DNA from: Candidatus Parcubacteria bacterium
GTDB lineage: Bacteria > Patescibacteriota > Patescibacteriia > CAIXNZ01
Length of the DNA: 51,204 bases
Reading direction: 5' to 3'
Assembly: GCA_026395685.1 (NCBI GenBank)
Contig: JAPLYG010000021.1
Location: 1-51,204 of the forward strand
Shown: in pieces, positions 27,497 through 38,146 of the stretch
How the letters are laid out: each line of letters begins with the position of its first letter
How positions within the stretch are numbered: position 1 is the first letter of the stretch
The notes under the pieces: model-generated
Databases searched by the model: none
What the model saw: only the letters and a program-made list of their open reading frames with translations
Told to the model about the DNA's origin: nothing
Position numbers and translations under genes: made by a program

Positions 27497-28048
27497 TCAT
27501 TTTATTAACGAAATAAATTTTTCTGCCTGTTGAAAAGCAGCTTCTTTTGCCCCCTCATTTATTATTGTAAAATCAGCTCTGGCAATGGGACCTGCCTGAT
27601 GCAGATTGGCAATTTGGGAGAAATCTCGGGACTCAACCTGTTCTTTGGTCAGCGGGCGTTCGGGCCGGCTGTTCAACCTTTTAATTCTGGTGACAGGGGA
27701 GGCATAAATAGCCAGAACATAAAAATTATCCCCAAATTCTTTTTTCATTTCCAGATACTCTTCCCAGCTGTATAAACTTTCCACCAAAACGCTTGATTGA
27801 CTGTATAATTCTTTTATTTTAGGAATATTTTTAATGGCCATGGCAGCCATGCCGTATTTGCTCCTTAACTCTTCTCGGATTTGCCTTTCGTTTTGCTCAT
27901 TGACTTCCATTCCTCTTTGCGCCAGTTCATCAAACACAGCCTGGCCAAAATATATATTAGGCCATTTCTGGGTTTGCCGCAGATAATTTATTATTTCTGT
28001 TTTGCCGGCGCCGGGCAGTCCGACGATAGCCAGGATAATATTCTTCAT
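27497..28048 (-). CDS. P-loop nucleotide kinase, UPF0200-like
   Basis: ILAIVGLPGAGKTEIINYL, YFGQAVFDELAQRG, VLAIYASPVTRIKRLNSR, DFTIINEG. Confidence 0.75.
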   Translation of the reverse strand: MKNIILAIVGLPGAGKTEIINYLRQTQKWPNIYFGQAVFDELAQRGMEVNEQNERQIREELRSKYGMAAMAIKNIPKIKELYSQSSVLVESLYSWEEYLEMKKEFGDNFYVLAIYASPVTRIKRLNSRPERPLTKEQVESRDFSQIANLHQAGPIARADFTIINEGAKEAAFQQAEKFISLIK

Positions 28049-28050
28049 AA

Positions 28051-28584
28051 TTATTTTTCCTCTAATTTAATTGCACCTTGATTTATTCTCTCGGGAATAT
28101 CTTCAGAAAATATTTGTTTCAGTTCTTCGTTCCAATCTCGGTTTTCCTGATAAATATCCACTTGCACGCCTGCTTGTTTTAAATACTCAATAGCTTGGGC
28201 AGCCCGGTATACTCTGGCTGCAACTACGCGTTTAATACCGCAAGCCACCACGTATTTAGAGCAATGCATACAGGGAACATATTTAGTGTACATCGTTGCT
28301 CCCACTGTACTGGTTGCTCCTAGAACCGCCGCTTGCAGCAGGGCATTATGCTCGCCGTGAATTGTTCTGATGCAATGGGTTTCTTCCAATAAATGTCCGA
28401 TGTCATGACAATGAGGTAATCCCGGGGGCGCGCCATTGTAGCCAGAGGCAATGATACGATTTTCCTTGACTAAGACTGCTCCGGAATAGAGGCGATCACA
28501 AGTACTGCGGCTGGAAATTATTTTGGCAATGGCCATAAAATAATCGTCCCAGGAAGGACGATAGTGATTGCGTTCTTCAGACAT
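28051..28584 (-). CDS. dCMP deaminase family protein
   Basis: HGEHNALLQAA, VPCMHCSKYVVACGIKRVV. Confidence 0.9.
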   Translation of the reverse strand: MSEERNHYRPSWDDYFMAIAKIISSRSTCDRLYSGAVLVKENRIIASGYNGAPPGLPHCHDIGHLLEETHCIRTIHGEHNALLQAAVLGATSTVGATMYTKYVPCMHCSKYVVACGIKRVVAARVYRAAQAIEYLKQAGVQVDIYQENRDWNEELKQIFSEDIPERINQGAIKLEEK

Positions 28585-28663
28585 AAAATTATAAAAGTTA
28601 TATTTATAAGATAATACTATTTTATCACGCTTAATATAATAAATAAAGGGTAATTGTCAACAA

Positions 28664-28697
28664 AAAAGAACCCCGCCGATGCGAAGTTCTTTTTTAA
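28664..28697 (-). terminator. terminator downstream of rplA
   Basis: AAAAAGAAC ... GTTCTTTTTT. Confidence 0.6.
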
Positions 28698-28707
28698 AGA
28701 AGTTATT

Positions 28708-29409
28708 TTAAATTTGGACTTTAATGCCGGGTCCCATAGTCGAAGATAAGGTGATTTTTTTAATGAAATCTCCTTTAATTGAAGATGGCTTCATTTTTAG
28801 CAAAGTATCCATAAAAGCCTTATAATTTTCAATTAATTTTGCTTCATCGTATTTAGCCTTGCCAATGCTTAAATGAATATTTCCAGTGTCATCAGCACGG
28901 AAAGTGATTTTGCCTTTGGACAATTCTTCAACAGCTTTTTTGATATTCGGGGTAACTGTTTCTGTCTTGGGGTTAGGCATTAAGCCTTTAGGGCCTAAAA
29001 TTTTCGCCACTTTGCCCAGATTTTTCATCATTTCCGGAATAGTTAAGAGCACATCAAAATTGATTTTTTGGGTTTTAGCGATTTCTTCTATCAATTCTTC
29101 TCCGCCGACGATAGTAGCGCCTGCTTCTTTTGCTTCTTTCTGTTTTTCCGGGGTGGCAATGACTGCTATCTTTAGCTTTTTGCCGTTACCATGAGGTAAA
29201 AGAGCAGTTGAGCGAATTTGTTGGTCTGTTTTGCTCGGATCAATGCCGGTTCTGATGGAAATTTCAATAGAAGAGTCAAATTTGGTGGTTGCTGTTTCTT
29301 TAACCAGCTTTATTGCTTCTTCAATCGGATAAGCTTTGTTTTTATCGATTTTCTTGACTAATTCCACATATCTTTTGGAATGCGGCTTGGATTTCGGTTT
29401 TCTTTTCAT
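28708..29409 (-). CDS. rplA: 50S ribosomal protein L1
   Basis: KRYVELVKKIDKNKAYPIEEAI; GLMPNPKTETVT; GNIHLSIGKAKYDEAKLIEN. Confidence 0.97.
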   Translation of the reverse strand: MKRKPKSKPHSKRYVELVKKIDKNKAYPIEEAIKLVKETATTKFDSSIEISIRTGIDPSKTDQQIRSTALLPHGNGKKLKIAVIATPEKQKEAKEAGATIVGGEELIEEIAKTQKINFDVLLTIPEMMKNLGKVAKILGPKGLMPNPKTETVTPNIKKAVEELSKGKITFRADDTGNIHLSIGKAKYDEAKLIENYKAFMDTLLKMKPSSIKGDFIKKITLSSTMGPGIKVQI

Positions 29410-29460
29410 AGATTTAAATTAGGTTGTATTATGTATTATTTAATTATGCGAGGTTGCATA

Positions 29461-29556
29461 GTTACATTAGTAATAAACAAAAAACTGATGTAACGCAATA
29501 CACCAGCTTAATAGGGTAGTAGTATTGCGTGGTATTGGCGCCGAAGCTCCCACACT
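29461..29556 (-). promoter_or_regulatory. structured rplK-rplA intercistronic leader
   Basis: Minus strand: GGAGC-TTCG-GCGCC hairpin, ACGCAATAC/GTATTGCGT stem, ATGTAAC/GTTACAT stem overlapping it by two bases. Confidence 0.5.
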
Positions 29557-29561
29557 TTGAT

Positions 29562-29595
29562 AAGTCTAAAGTTTAAAGTAGAAAGTCTAAAGTTT
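29562..29595. repeat. AAAGTT-type short tandem repeat
   Basis: AAGTCTAAAGTTTAAAGTAGAAAGTCTAAAGTTT. Confidence 0.7.
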
Positions 29596-29598
29596 GGA

Positions 29599-30024
29599 TT
29601 AGTTTTCAACGGTTAATCCCATTTGCTTGGCAGTTCCTTCAACCATTCTCATCGCTGCTTCAACATCATCTGTATTCAAGTCCGGCATTTTAGTCTCAGC
29701 AATTTGTCTGACTTGAGCTTTGGTAACTTTGCCTACTTTTTCCTGTAAGGGACGGCCAGATCCTTTTTGGATACCGGCTGCTTTTTTCAATAAATCCGGA
29801 ACAGGGGGTGTTTTATATTTTAAGGAATAGGTGCGGTCATCATAGACAGTAATTTCCACCGGGATTACGCTGCCGCTTTTGTCTTTGGTCGCGTCATTGA
29901 ATTTGGCGCAAAATTCCTGAATATTCAAGCCGTGCTGGCCTAAAGCAGGACCAACTGGAGGCGCTGGATTAGCTGCACCGGCAGGGATTTGTAATTTTAT
30001 AATAGTTTTAATTGGTTTTGGCAT
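29599..30024 (-). CDS. rplK: 50S ribosomal protein L11
   Basis: [34 protein letters not shown]. Confidence 0.98.
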   Translation of the reverse strand: MPKPIKTIIKLQIPAGAANPAPPVGPALGQHGLNIQEFCAKFNDATKDKSGSVIPVEITVYDDRTYSLKYKTPPVPDLLKKAAGIQKGSGRPLQEKVGKVTKAQVRQIAETKMPDLNTDDVEAAMRMVEGTAKQMGLTVEN

Positions 30025-30045
30025 AGATTTTTATAGGGATTAATT

Positions 30046-30157
30046 GAACCACAGATTTATTTTCACAGATTACACTGATTTTCCAGTGAGAAGCCCAAAT
30101 TAATGGCACTAGAATACTTATATATCTGTGGTATCAGTGAATAAAATCAGTGGTTAA
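30046..30157. repeat. imperfect-palindrome intergenic element B
   Basis: AACCACAGATTTATTTTCACAGATTACACTGAT...ATCTGTGGTATCAGTGAATAAAATCAGTGGTTAAG. Confidence 0.85.
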
Positions 30158-30161
30158 GATA

Positions 30162-30704
30162 TCATACCTTCTTTATTTGTAAAAAGTCAAGCTCCACCGG
30201 GGTTTCGCGGCCAAACATAGAAACCAGAACTTTGATTTTACCGCGGGCTTCATCAACAGTTGTAACTTTGCCCTCGAAATTTTTAAAGGGTCCATCAGTG
30301 ATTTTAACCAGGGTGCCTTCAACCACATCAATTTTGAATTTCGGTTCCTCAGTGCCCATTCTTTTAAATAAGCTTTTAACTTCCTCTTCAGATACAGGAG
30401 TCGGGGTAGTCCCAGAGCCAACAAAGCCGGTAACATTAGGCGTATTTCGCACAACATACCAGGAATCATCATCAACAACCATTTGGACCATTAGATAACC
30501 AGGAAATATTTTTTCAATCACTGTTTTGCGTTTGCCGTTTTTGATCTTAATCTTTTTTTCAGTCGGAATAACCACGTCAAAGATTTTATCCTGCATGTCC
30601 ATTGATTCGATTCTTTGTTTTAAATTGTCCGCGACATTTTCTTCATAGCCAGAATAGGTGTGAATTACGTACCATCTTTTGCCGCGCGCTATTTGTTTTG
30701 CCAT
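30162..30704 (-). CDS. nusG: transcription termination/antitermination protein NusG
   Basis: RWYVIHTYSGYEENVADNL; KOW domain FKNFEGKVTTVDEARGKIKVLVSMFGRETPVELDF. Confidence 0.97.
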   Translation of the reverse strand: MAKQIARGKRWYVIHTYSGYEENVADNLKQRIESMDMQDKIFDVVIPTEKKIKIKNGKRKTVIEKIFPGYLMVQMVVDDDSWYVVRNTPNVTGFVGSGTTPTPVSEEEVKSLFKRMGTEEPKFKIDVVEGTLVKITDGPFKNFEGKVTTVDEARGKIKVLVSMFGRETPVELDFLQIKKV

Positions 30705-30753
30705 AGAAATGACGAATTATCACGAATTTTAAATAGTTCGTGTTTTTTGTTTT

Positions 30754-30951
30754 TTATTTAGTTATAATTTTTTCTACGCCCAGGGCTAAAAGAAAATCAG
30801 CAATTCCGATAAAAGCTGCTACGCCCAGGCTGATGCCGATAACCAGAATGGTGTATTCTGTTGTCTGCTTTTTTGTCGGCCAGGTGACTTTCTTTAATTC
30901 AACTATTGAGTCTTTAAGGTAGGATGAAATTTTAGTGATAGGATTTGTCAT
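30754..30951 (-). CDS. secE: preprotein translocase subunit SecE
   Basis: SYLKDSIVELKKVTWPTKKQTTEYTILVI + TM. Confidence 0.93.
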   Translation of the reverse strand: MTNPITKISSYLKDSIVELKKVTWPTKKQTTEYTILVIGISLGVAAFIGIADFLLALGVEKIITK

Positions 30952-31108
30952 AATTTTAATATAATAAATGAAGAATCGTGTAAAAGATTTAGAAAATTAG
31001 TATAGTATAGTGGTTAAGAAAATAAGGCCTTTAAATTCACTATTACTGATATCTTTTTCCGGTACTAATTTATCGCACTGATTATACCATTAACTTTTAA
31101 CGATTTTA

Positions 31109-31132
31109 AAAAGACCCTGCGGGGTCTCTATA
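31109..31132 (-). terminator. hairpin with minus-strand U-run
   Basis: AAAAAGACCCtgcgGGGTCTC. Confidence 0.55.
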
Positions 31133-31281
31133 CTTATATTGTATACTTTTGTCATAATATGTCAAGCCCTTGACTTTTAGGTAGTTTTTTGGTTAAATAT
31201 TGAAAAGGTCTGTTGTGACGTCGTTCCTTGCTCAATTTCTAAAGCTGAAAAGGAAGCCCCGCGGAGCGGGGCAAGGAGGAT

Positions 31282-31614
31282 GTGATGAACCATACAGTTG
31301 CTGAACAGGACGAAAAGAAAAAGTATGAGCGGCCAGGCAAGCGTTACAATATTACAGTAAACCTTTCAACTCCTGATGCTGAGGATTATGATGAGATAAT
31401 AGGGGAGCTGAAAATATCTTTCTCGTCATTCGTAAAAATCGGACTTCAATTACTGTTCTGGTTTTATCAAAAGCTTGAGGAGGACGTTATTATCAAGGCG
31501 GTTTATCCTGACGGCAGGGAAACCGAACCGGAAATTTTGGAACTCAATCGTCTGAAAGTTTTGATTAAGAAAAAACAAGCTGGGCTCAGCAAAAACAGGG
31601 AGGTCAGAGAATGA
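31282..31614 (+). CDS. hypothetical protein, 110 aa
   Basis: SD AAGGAGG, GTG/ATG start, preceded by GCCCCGCggaGCGGGGC hairpin. Confidence 0.7.
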   Translation: MMNHTVAEQDEKKKYERPGKRYNITVNLSTPDAEDYDEIIGELKISFSSFVKIGLQLLFWFYQKLEEDVIIKAVYPDGRETEPEILELNRLKVLIKKKQAGLSKNREVRE

Positions 31615-31721
31615 GGAAGCATATTGTCATTTTGTTAGAATGGGCTGATCAGGCGATCAAGCGTAATAAAAGACAGCTTAAGACAGTAAAAAAGTTCTTG
31701 GCCGACAGCGAAAAATTGTAG
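31611..31721 (+). CDS. 36-aa ORF, translationally coupled (ATGA overlap)
   Basis: MRKHIVILLEWADQAIKRNKRQLKTVKKFLADSEKL*; SD GGGAGG inside the preceding gene. Confidence 0.55.
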   Translation: MRKHIVILLEWADQAIKRNKRQLKTVKKFLADSEKL

Positions 31722-31729
31722 GCTTACAC

Positions 31730-31757
31730 CCCGGAACCAAAAGGTGCCGGGGTTTTC
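31730..31757 (+). terminator. intrinsic terminator
   Basis: CCCCGGaaccaaaaggtgCCGGGGttttcttt. Confidence 0.75.
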
Positions 31758-31807
31758 TTTGTCAAAAAAAGACACAGTTTGAAGTACCGCGTCTTTTTTA
31801 TAATATA

Positions 31808-33874
<2,067 letters not shown>

Positions 33875-34071
33875 CTATCATCCTAAATTGATTATAGCAT
33901 TTTAATATTGATGTTTCAAGAGAAATCGGGGATAATTTGGGGTTTCTCTCTAAGTCAAAAAGTGGTATAATATATTCAGGCTTATAATTGCATGACTTTA
34001 GTAATTGTAAAGCCTTGCAGTCAGTATGCGCCTTAATGATAATAATTTAAATTTTCTGCCTATAAAATTTT

Positions 34072-34908
34072 ATGTCCGATGACAAGCTATATGAAAAAAA
34101 ATTAGATATTGCTTACTTTCTTGCTTCCAATAAGCTATTATTTAAAAATATTTTCCTTGTTTTTTTAATGGTAGTTGTTTTTATTGAAGTAGCTTTTTGC
34201 CTGTATCTATTAATTTACAATTTTGGCATTTTAGGAAAAAGTTACAAACAGATGCTTAAGGATTTAGTCCTGATAACTCAGGAAAATGTAAATTCCAGAC
34301 AGGCGCGCTTGCCTTTTCCCATCAAAGTAAATAAGATTGAAACTCTAACCAATAATACAAATTTTGATATTATCGCGGAAATTACCAACCCCAATACTGT
34401 TTGGTACGTGACTTTTGATTATCAATTTGAAGTGGGGGAGAAATTGACAGCTAAACGGCCTGGTTTCATTTTGCCGAATAAAACCGTTAAACTTTTTGAT
34501 CTGCAGATTGAAGGCGGTGATCAGGTGCGTAATATTGTCTTTTCTGATATAAAATGGTACAAAGAAATAAATTATGAAAAAATAGAGCAGGAAAAATATA
34601 AGCTGGAAATTATAGATCCTGTTTTGGTGCCTTTAAACGAAGCAGACCCAGCCAGCAAAGGAACAGTTAAGCGGATAAGGTTTGGAGCTATAAATAAAAG
34701 TCCGTTTAATTATGCTAATGTGCTTTTTCAGCTTTATTTATATAGCGGTGAACAGCTGGTGGCGGTTAATCAGATTGCTTCTGGCACACTTTATGTTAAT
34801 CAGCAAAAAAATTTCGAGGTTAACTTTTTTCAGCAAATACCCAGTGTGAGCGCGATCAGCATTGTTCCGGTCTTTAATTTATTGGACAGCCAGTCATTTA
34901 TCAAGTAA
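34072..34908 (+). CDS. hypothetical protein with one N-terminal TM
   Basis: TM helix then beta-rich domain; directly upstream of rodA. Confidence 0.65.
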   Translation: MSDDKLYEKKLDIAYFLASNKLLFKNIFLVFLMVVVFIEVAFCLYLLIYNFGILGKSYKQMLKDLVLITQENVNSRQARLPFPIKVNKIETLTNNTNFDIIAEITNPNTVWYVTFDYQFEVGEKLTAKRPGFILPNKTVKLFDLQIEGGDQVRNIVFSDIKWYKEINYEKIEQEKYKLEIIDPVLVPLNEADPASKGTVKRIRFGAINKSPFNYANVLFQLYLYSGEQLVAVNQIASGTLYVNQQKNFEVNFFQQIPSVSAISIVPVFNLLDSQSFIK

Positions 34909-34936
34909 TTTGGGGGAGAACGGAAAATTAGTTTCT

Positions 34937-36046
34937 ATGATTTTACATAAATACATTCAGATCATTAGAAAGTTTGACTGGATATTATTTGTGCCTGTTA
35001 TTTTATTGATTATCCTGGGGGTAATTCTGATTTATAGCGTGGCGCTGGGCAGTCAGACTGAACAAAACTATTTAAATTTCCAAAAGCAAATAGTTTTTTT
35101 TGTTTTAAGCGTTGTGTGCAGCTTGTTAATTGCTGTTTTTTTTAATTATCGTTATGCTATCAGGCTGGATAGTGTATTTTATATTTTGGGAGTTATTTTG
35201 CTAATTGCTGTTTTGATTTTTGGAAATCAGGTCAGGGGAACGACCGGATGGTTTAATTTGGGTTTTGTTTCCCTTCAGCCGGTTGAGTTTGTTAAAATCT
35301 TCTTGATTATTTACCTCGCTAAATTCTTTAGCGATAAAGCAAAATATATCAGCCAATTAAGATATTTGATTCTCAGCAGTCTGGGAGTTATTCTGCTTAT
35401 AGCTTTGGTTGTTTTGCAGCCTGATTTTGGCTCGGCTTTGATTTTATTTTCAATTTGGGCAATTTTAATATTATTGTCAGGCATAAAAAAAAGTCATCTT
35501 CTGATGCTATCCGGAATATTAATATTGTCTTCTTTAATCTTGTGGCTTTTTGTTTTTCAGACATATCAGAAACAAAGAATAATGGTTTTCTTGGACCCGT
35601 CTTTAGATCCTTTAGGCAGCGGATATAATATTACCCAGGCAATTATTGCGATCGGTTCCGGCGGCGTTTTTGGCAAGGGGCTGACTTTCGGCTCCCAAAG
35701 CCAGCTTAAATTTTTGCCCGAAAGTCAGACTGATTTTATTTTTGCTGTTTTAGCAGAGGAACTCGGCTTATTTGGCGTGCTTTTGCTGTTAGGCCTTCTG
35801 GGATTGCTGATTTGGCGTTTGCTTTATTGGGCTAAAAATATTAATGATAATTTCGCCTCATATTTGATTGTGGCCACTTGTATTTTAATCTTTGTGGAAT
35901 TGGTAGTAAATATCGGTGGTAATTTAGGCATTTTGCCCATCACCGGCATTACTTTGCCTTTTGTCAGCTATGGCGGCAGTTCTTTGCTGGCCTTGATGAT
36001 TTTAATAGGTTTAGTGGAGTCAATAATTATCAGAAATCGCCAATAA
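34937..36046 (+). CDS. rodA: rod shape-determining / peptidoglycan polymerase RodA (SEDS)
   Basis: GTTGWFNLGFVSLQPVEFVKI, LPESQTDFIFAVLAEELG, GITLPFVSYGGSSLL; start at MILHKYIQ. Confidence 0.93.
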   Translation: MILHKYIQIIRKFDWILFVPVILLIILGVILIYSVALGSQTEQNYLNFQKQIVFFVLSVVCSLLIAVFFNYRYAIRLDSVFYILGVILLIAVLIFGNQVRGTTGWFNLGFVSLQPVEFVKIFLIIYLAKFFSDKAKYISQLRYLILSSLGVILLIALVVLQPDFGSALILFSIWAILILLSGIKKSHLLMLSGILILSSLILWLFVFQTYQKQRIMVFLDPSLDPLGSGYNITQAIIAIGSGGVFGKGLTFGSQSQLKFLPESQTDFIFAVLAEELGLFGVLLLLGLLGLLIWRLLYWAKNINDNFASYLIVATCILIFVELVVNIGGNLGILPITGITLPFVSYGGSSLLALMILIGLVESIIIRNRQ

Positions 36047-36104
36047 ATTATTAATTCTTGACAAAAGCGTTATAATTTTATACTATATTACTATCTAATT
36101 CTGA

Positions 36105-36177
36105 CCCACTAAATTTTTTCACGAAAAAACACTAAAACAGCTTTCGTGTTGATTAGCGATATAATTTCGTGGTTAAG
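36105..36177. repeat. imperfect-palindrome intergenic element D (CACGAA subtype)
   Basis: CCCACTAAATTTTTTCACGAAAAAACACTAAAA...TTTCGTGTTGATTAGCGATATAATTTCGTGGTTAAG. Confidence 0.7.
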
Positions 36178-36193
36178 CATTCATTTATAATTT

Positions 36194-36880
36194 ATGACAA
36201 GCATAGTATTAAAAGCTCAAACACGTGAAGCTTTGGGCCGCAAAAAAGTTAATAAATTAAGAGAGCAAAGCCAGATTCCGGCTGTATTATATGGGCATGG
36301 TTTAAAAAATATTAATTTATCTTTGCCTTTTGGCGATTTTAAAAAAGTTTTAGAACAGGCAGGCTCAAGTAAGCTGATTGATTTGCAGATAGATGATAAG
36401 AAGCCTGTTAAAATATTGATTCATGAGGTGCAACTTGATGCTTTGAAAAATATTCCCAGCCATATTGATCTATATCAGATTAAAGAAGGTGAAAAGATTA
36501 AGACAGAAATTGAGATTGAATTTATCGGTGAAGCGCCGGCAGTAAAGGAATTGAGCGGTGTTTTGGTTAAAAATTATGATGAGGTTGAAATTGAATGTTT
36601 GCCGTCTGACTTGGAGAAATTGGATAAGATTCAGGTGGATCTATCTTCCTTGAAAACATTTGAAGATGTTATTCATATCAAAGATTTGCATGTCCCGGCT
36701 GGAGTAAGAATATTAGTTGATCCTACAGAGGCGGTAGTTATGGTTGAACAGATTGCTGAAGAGAAATTTGAAGAAGCTAAGCCGATTGAATCAGTTGAGG
36801 GCATTGTTAAGGAAGAAAAAACAGAGGAAGGCGAAGCTGAAAAGGAAGGTGCTAAAAAAGAAGGTAATAAAAAAGAATAA
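36194..36880 (+). CDS. rplY: 50S ribosomal protein L25/CTC
   Basis: LKAQTREALGRKKVNKLREQSQIPAVLYGHG; HIDLYQI. Confidence 0.93.
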   Translation: MTSIVLKAQTREALGRKKVNKLREQSQIPAVLYGHGLKNINLSLPFGDFKKVLEQAGSSKLIDLQIDDKKPVKILIHEVQLDALKNIPSHIDLYQIKEGEKIKTEIEIEFIGEAPAVKELSGVLVKNYDEVEIECLPSDLEKLDKIQVDLSSLKTFEDVIHIKDLHVPAGVRILVDPTEAVVMVEQIAEEKFEEAKPIESVEGIVKEEKTEEGEAEKEGAKKEGNKKE

Positions 36881-36885
36881 AATGA

Positions 36886-36917
36886 AAAAGTCCCCCGTAA
36901 CTGGGGTACTTTTTTAA
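36886..36917 (+). terminator. intrinsic terminator
   Basis: AAAAGTcCCCCgtaactGGGGtACTTTTTT. Confidence 0.75.
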
Positions 36918-36932
36918 ATAAATAATTTTTTT

Positions 36933-38021
36933 ATGCAGCAATTAGCCGTGGGTATTAAAAAAATGATTATCTTTTTTAGGCAAAATCGTCGCTACTTCAT
37001 AATCGGTTTGTTTGTTTGTTTAGTTGTCCTGGTCGCTATTTTTAGCCGTGAAATTTTTCAGAAAGATAATGATTCAAAACAAAATTTAAATATTAATGTC
37101 GCATTGCCAACAGAAGAAATAGTTATTCGCCGTAAAATAAACGGGCAGGAAGTAAAATCCCAGGATGAGGCAAATCTGTATCCGGTAGCGATTATGGTAG
37201 AAAATTCCGCTGATTGCTGGCCGCAGACAGGATTGGATAAGGCTGATTTGGTAATTGAAGCCATAACTGAAGCCTCAATTCCTCGCTTTGTTGCTTTTTA
37301 TGCGAATAATGAGGAAATAAAAAAAATCGGGCCGGTCCGTTCAGCGCGACCATATTATTTGGACTGGATTGAGCCTTTTGCACCTTTGTATCTGCACGTT
37401 GGCGGTGCACCCGAAGCTTTGCAGAAAATTCGCAGTGGTAAATATGATTTGATTGATTTGGATCAGTTTTTCTGGTCAGAATATTACTGGCGCGATAAAT
37501 GGCGCTATGCCCCGCACAATGTTTATACTTCATCAGAATTGATCAAAGAAGCTTTAACAGAAAAAGAATTAACAACTCCGGCGGATTATCCGACCTGGAA
37601 ATATAAAAAGGATTTGGAACCGGAAAAAAGACCGGAGCAGGTTAGTGACATAAAGGTAAATTTTAGCGATCAATATTATAAAGTACGCTGGGTATATAAC
37701 CGCGAGGAGAATAATTATATCCGTTACCAATACGGTGATCTTCATAAAATGAGCGACGGCGAATGGATCAAAGCCAAAAATGTTATTGTTCAGGTAAATA
37801 CCATGAAAGTTATCGATGAACTGGGACGGAAGAAAATCGATACTTTGGGCAGTGGCCAGGCCTGGATTTATCGTGACGGCGAAAAGATAGAAGCGACCTG
37901 GCAAAAAGATTCAATTAATGACGGTTTGAAATATTTTGATACTAATAGTAATGAAATTGAATTAAATGGTGGTACGACATGGATTGAAGTCATTCCATTT
38001 TCGGACTATTTAAGAGATTAG
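36933..38021 (+). CDS. DUF3048 (YerB-like) membrane-anchored protein
   Basis: PVAIMVENSADCWPQTGLDKADLVIEAITEASIPRFVAFYAN; GPVRSARPYYLDW. Confidence 0.85.
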   Translation: MQQLAVGIKKMIIFFRQNRRYFIIGLFVCLVVLVAIFSREIFQKDNDSKQNLNINVALPTEEIVIRRKINGQEVKSQDEANLYPVAIMVENSADCWPQTGLDKADLVIEAITEASIPRFVAFYANNEEIKKIGPVRSARPYYLDWIEPFAPLYLHVGGAPEALQKIRSGKYDLIDLDQFFWSEYYWRDKWRYAPHNVYTSSELIKEALTEKELTTPADYPTWKYKKDLEPEKRPEQVSDIKVNFSDQYYKVRWVYNREENNYIRYQYGDLHKMSDGEWIKAKNVIVQVNTMKVIDELGRKKIDTLGSGQAWIYRDGEKIEATWQKDSINDGLKYFDTNSNEIELNGGTTWIEVIPFSDYLRD

Positions 38022-38056
38022 GTGCACAAATTAACACGAATTTTAGATTAATATAA

Positions 38057-38083
38057 AAACTCAGGAATAACTGAGTTTTTGTA
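38057..38083 (+). terminator. intrinsic terminator
   Basis: AAAACTCAggaataacTGAGTTTTT. Confidence 0.75.
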
Positions 38084-38146
38084 TTATTGACAAAGTGATT
38101 TTAATATGGTAGTATCTAATATTACTGAAAGAGGGAGGTGATAAAG

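Noticed and set aside
31109-31132. tRNA-Trp often found upstream of secE
   Set aside because: No cloverleaf or T-loop motif between 30960 and 31260; only a terminator-like hairpin
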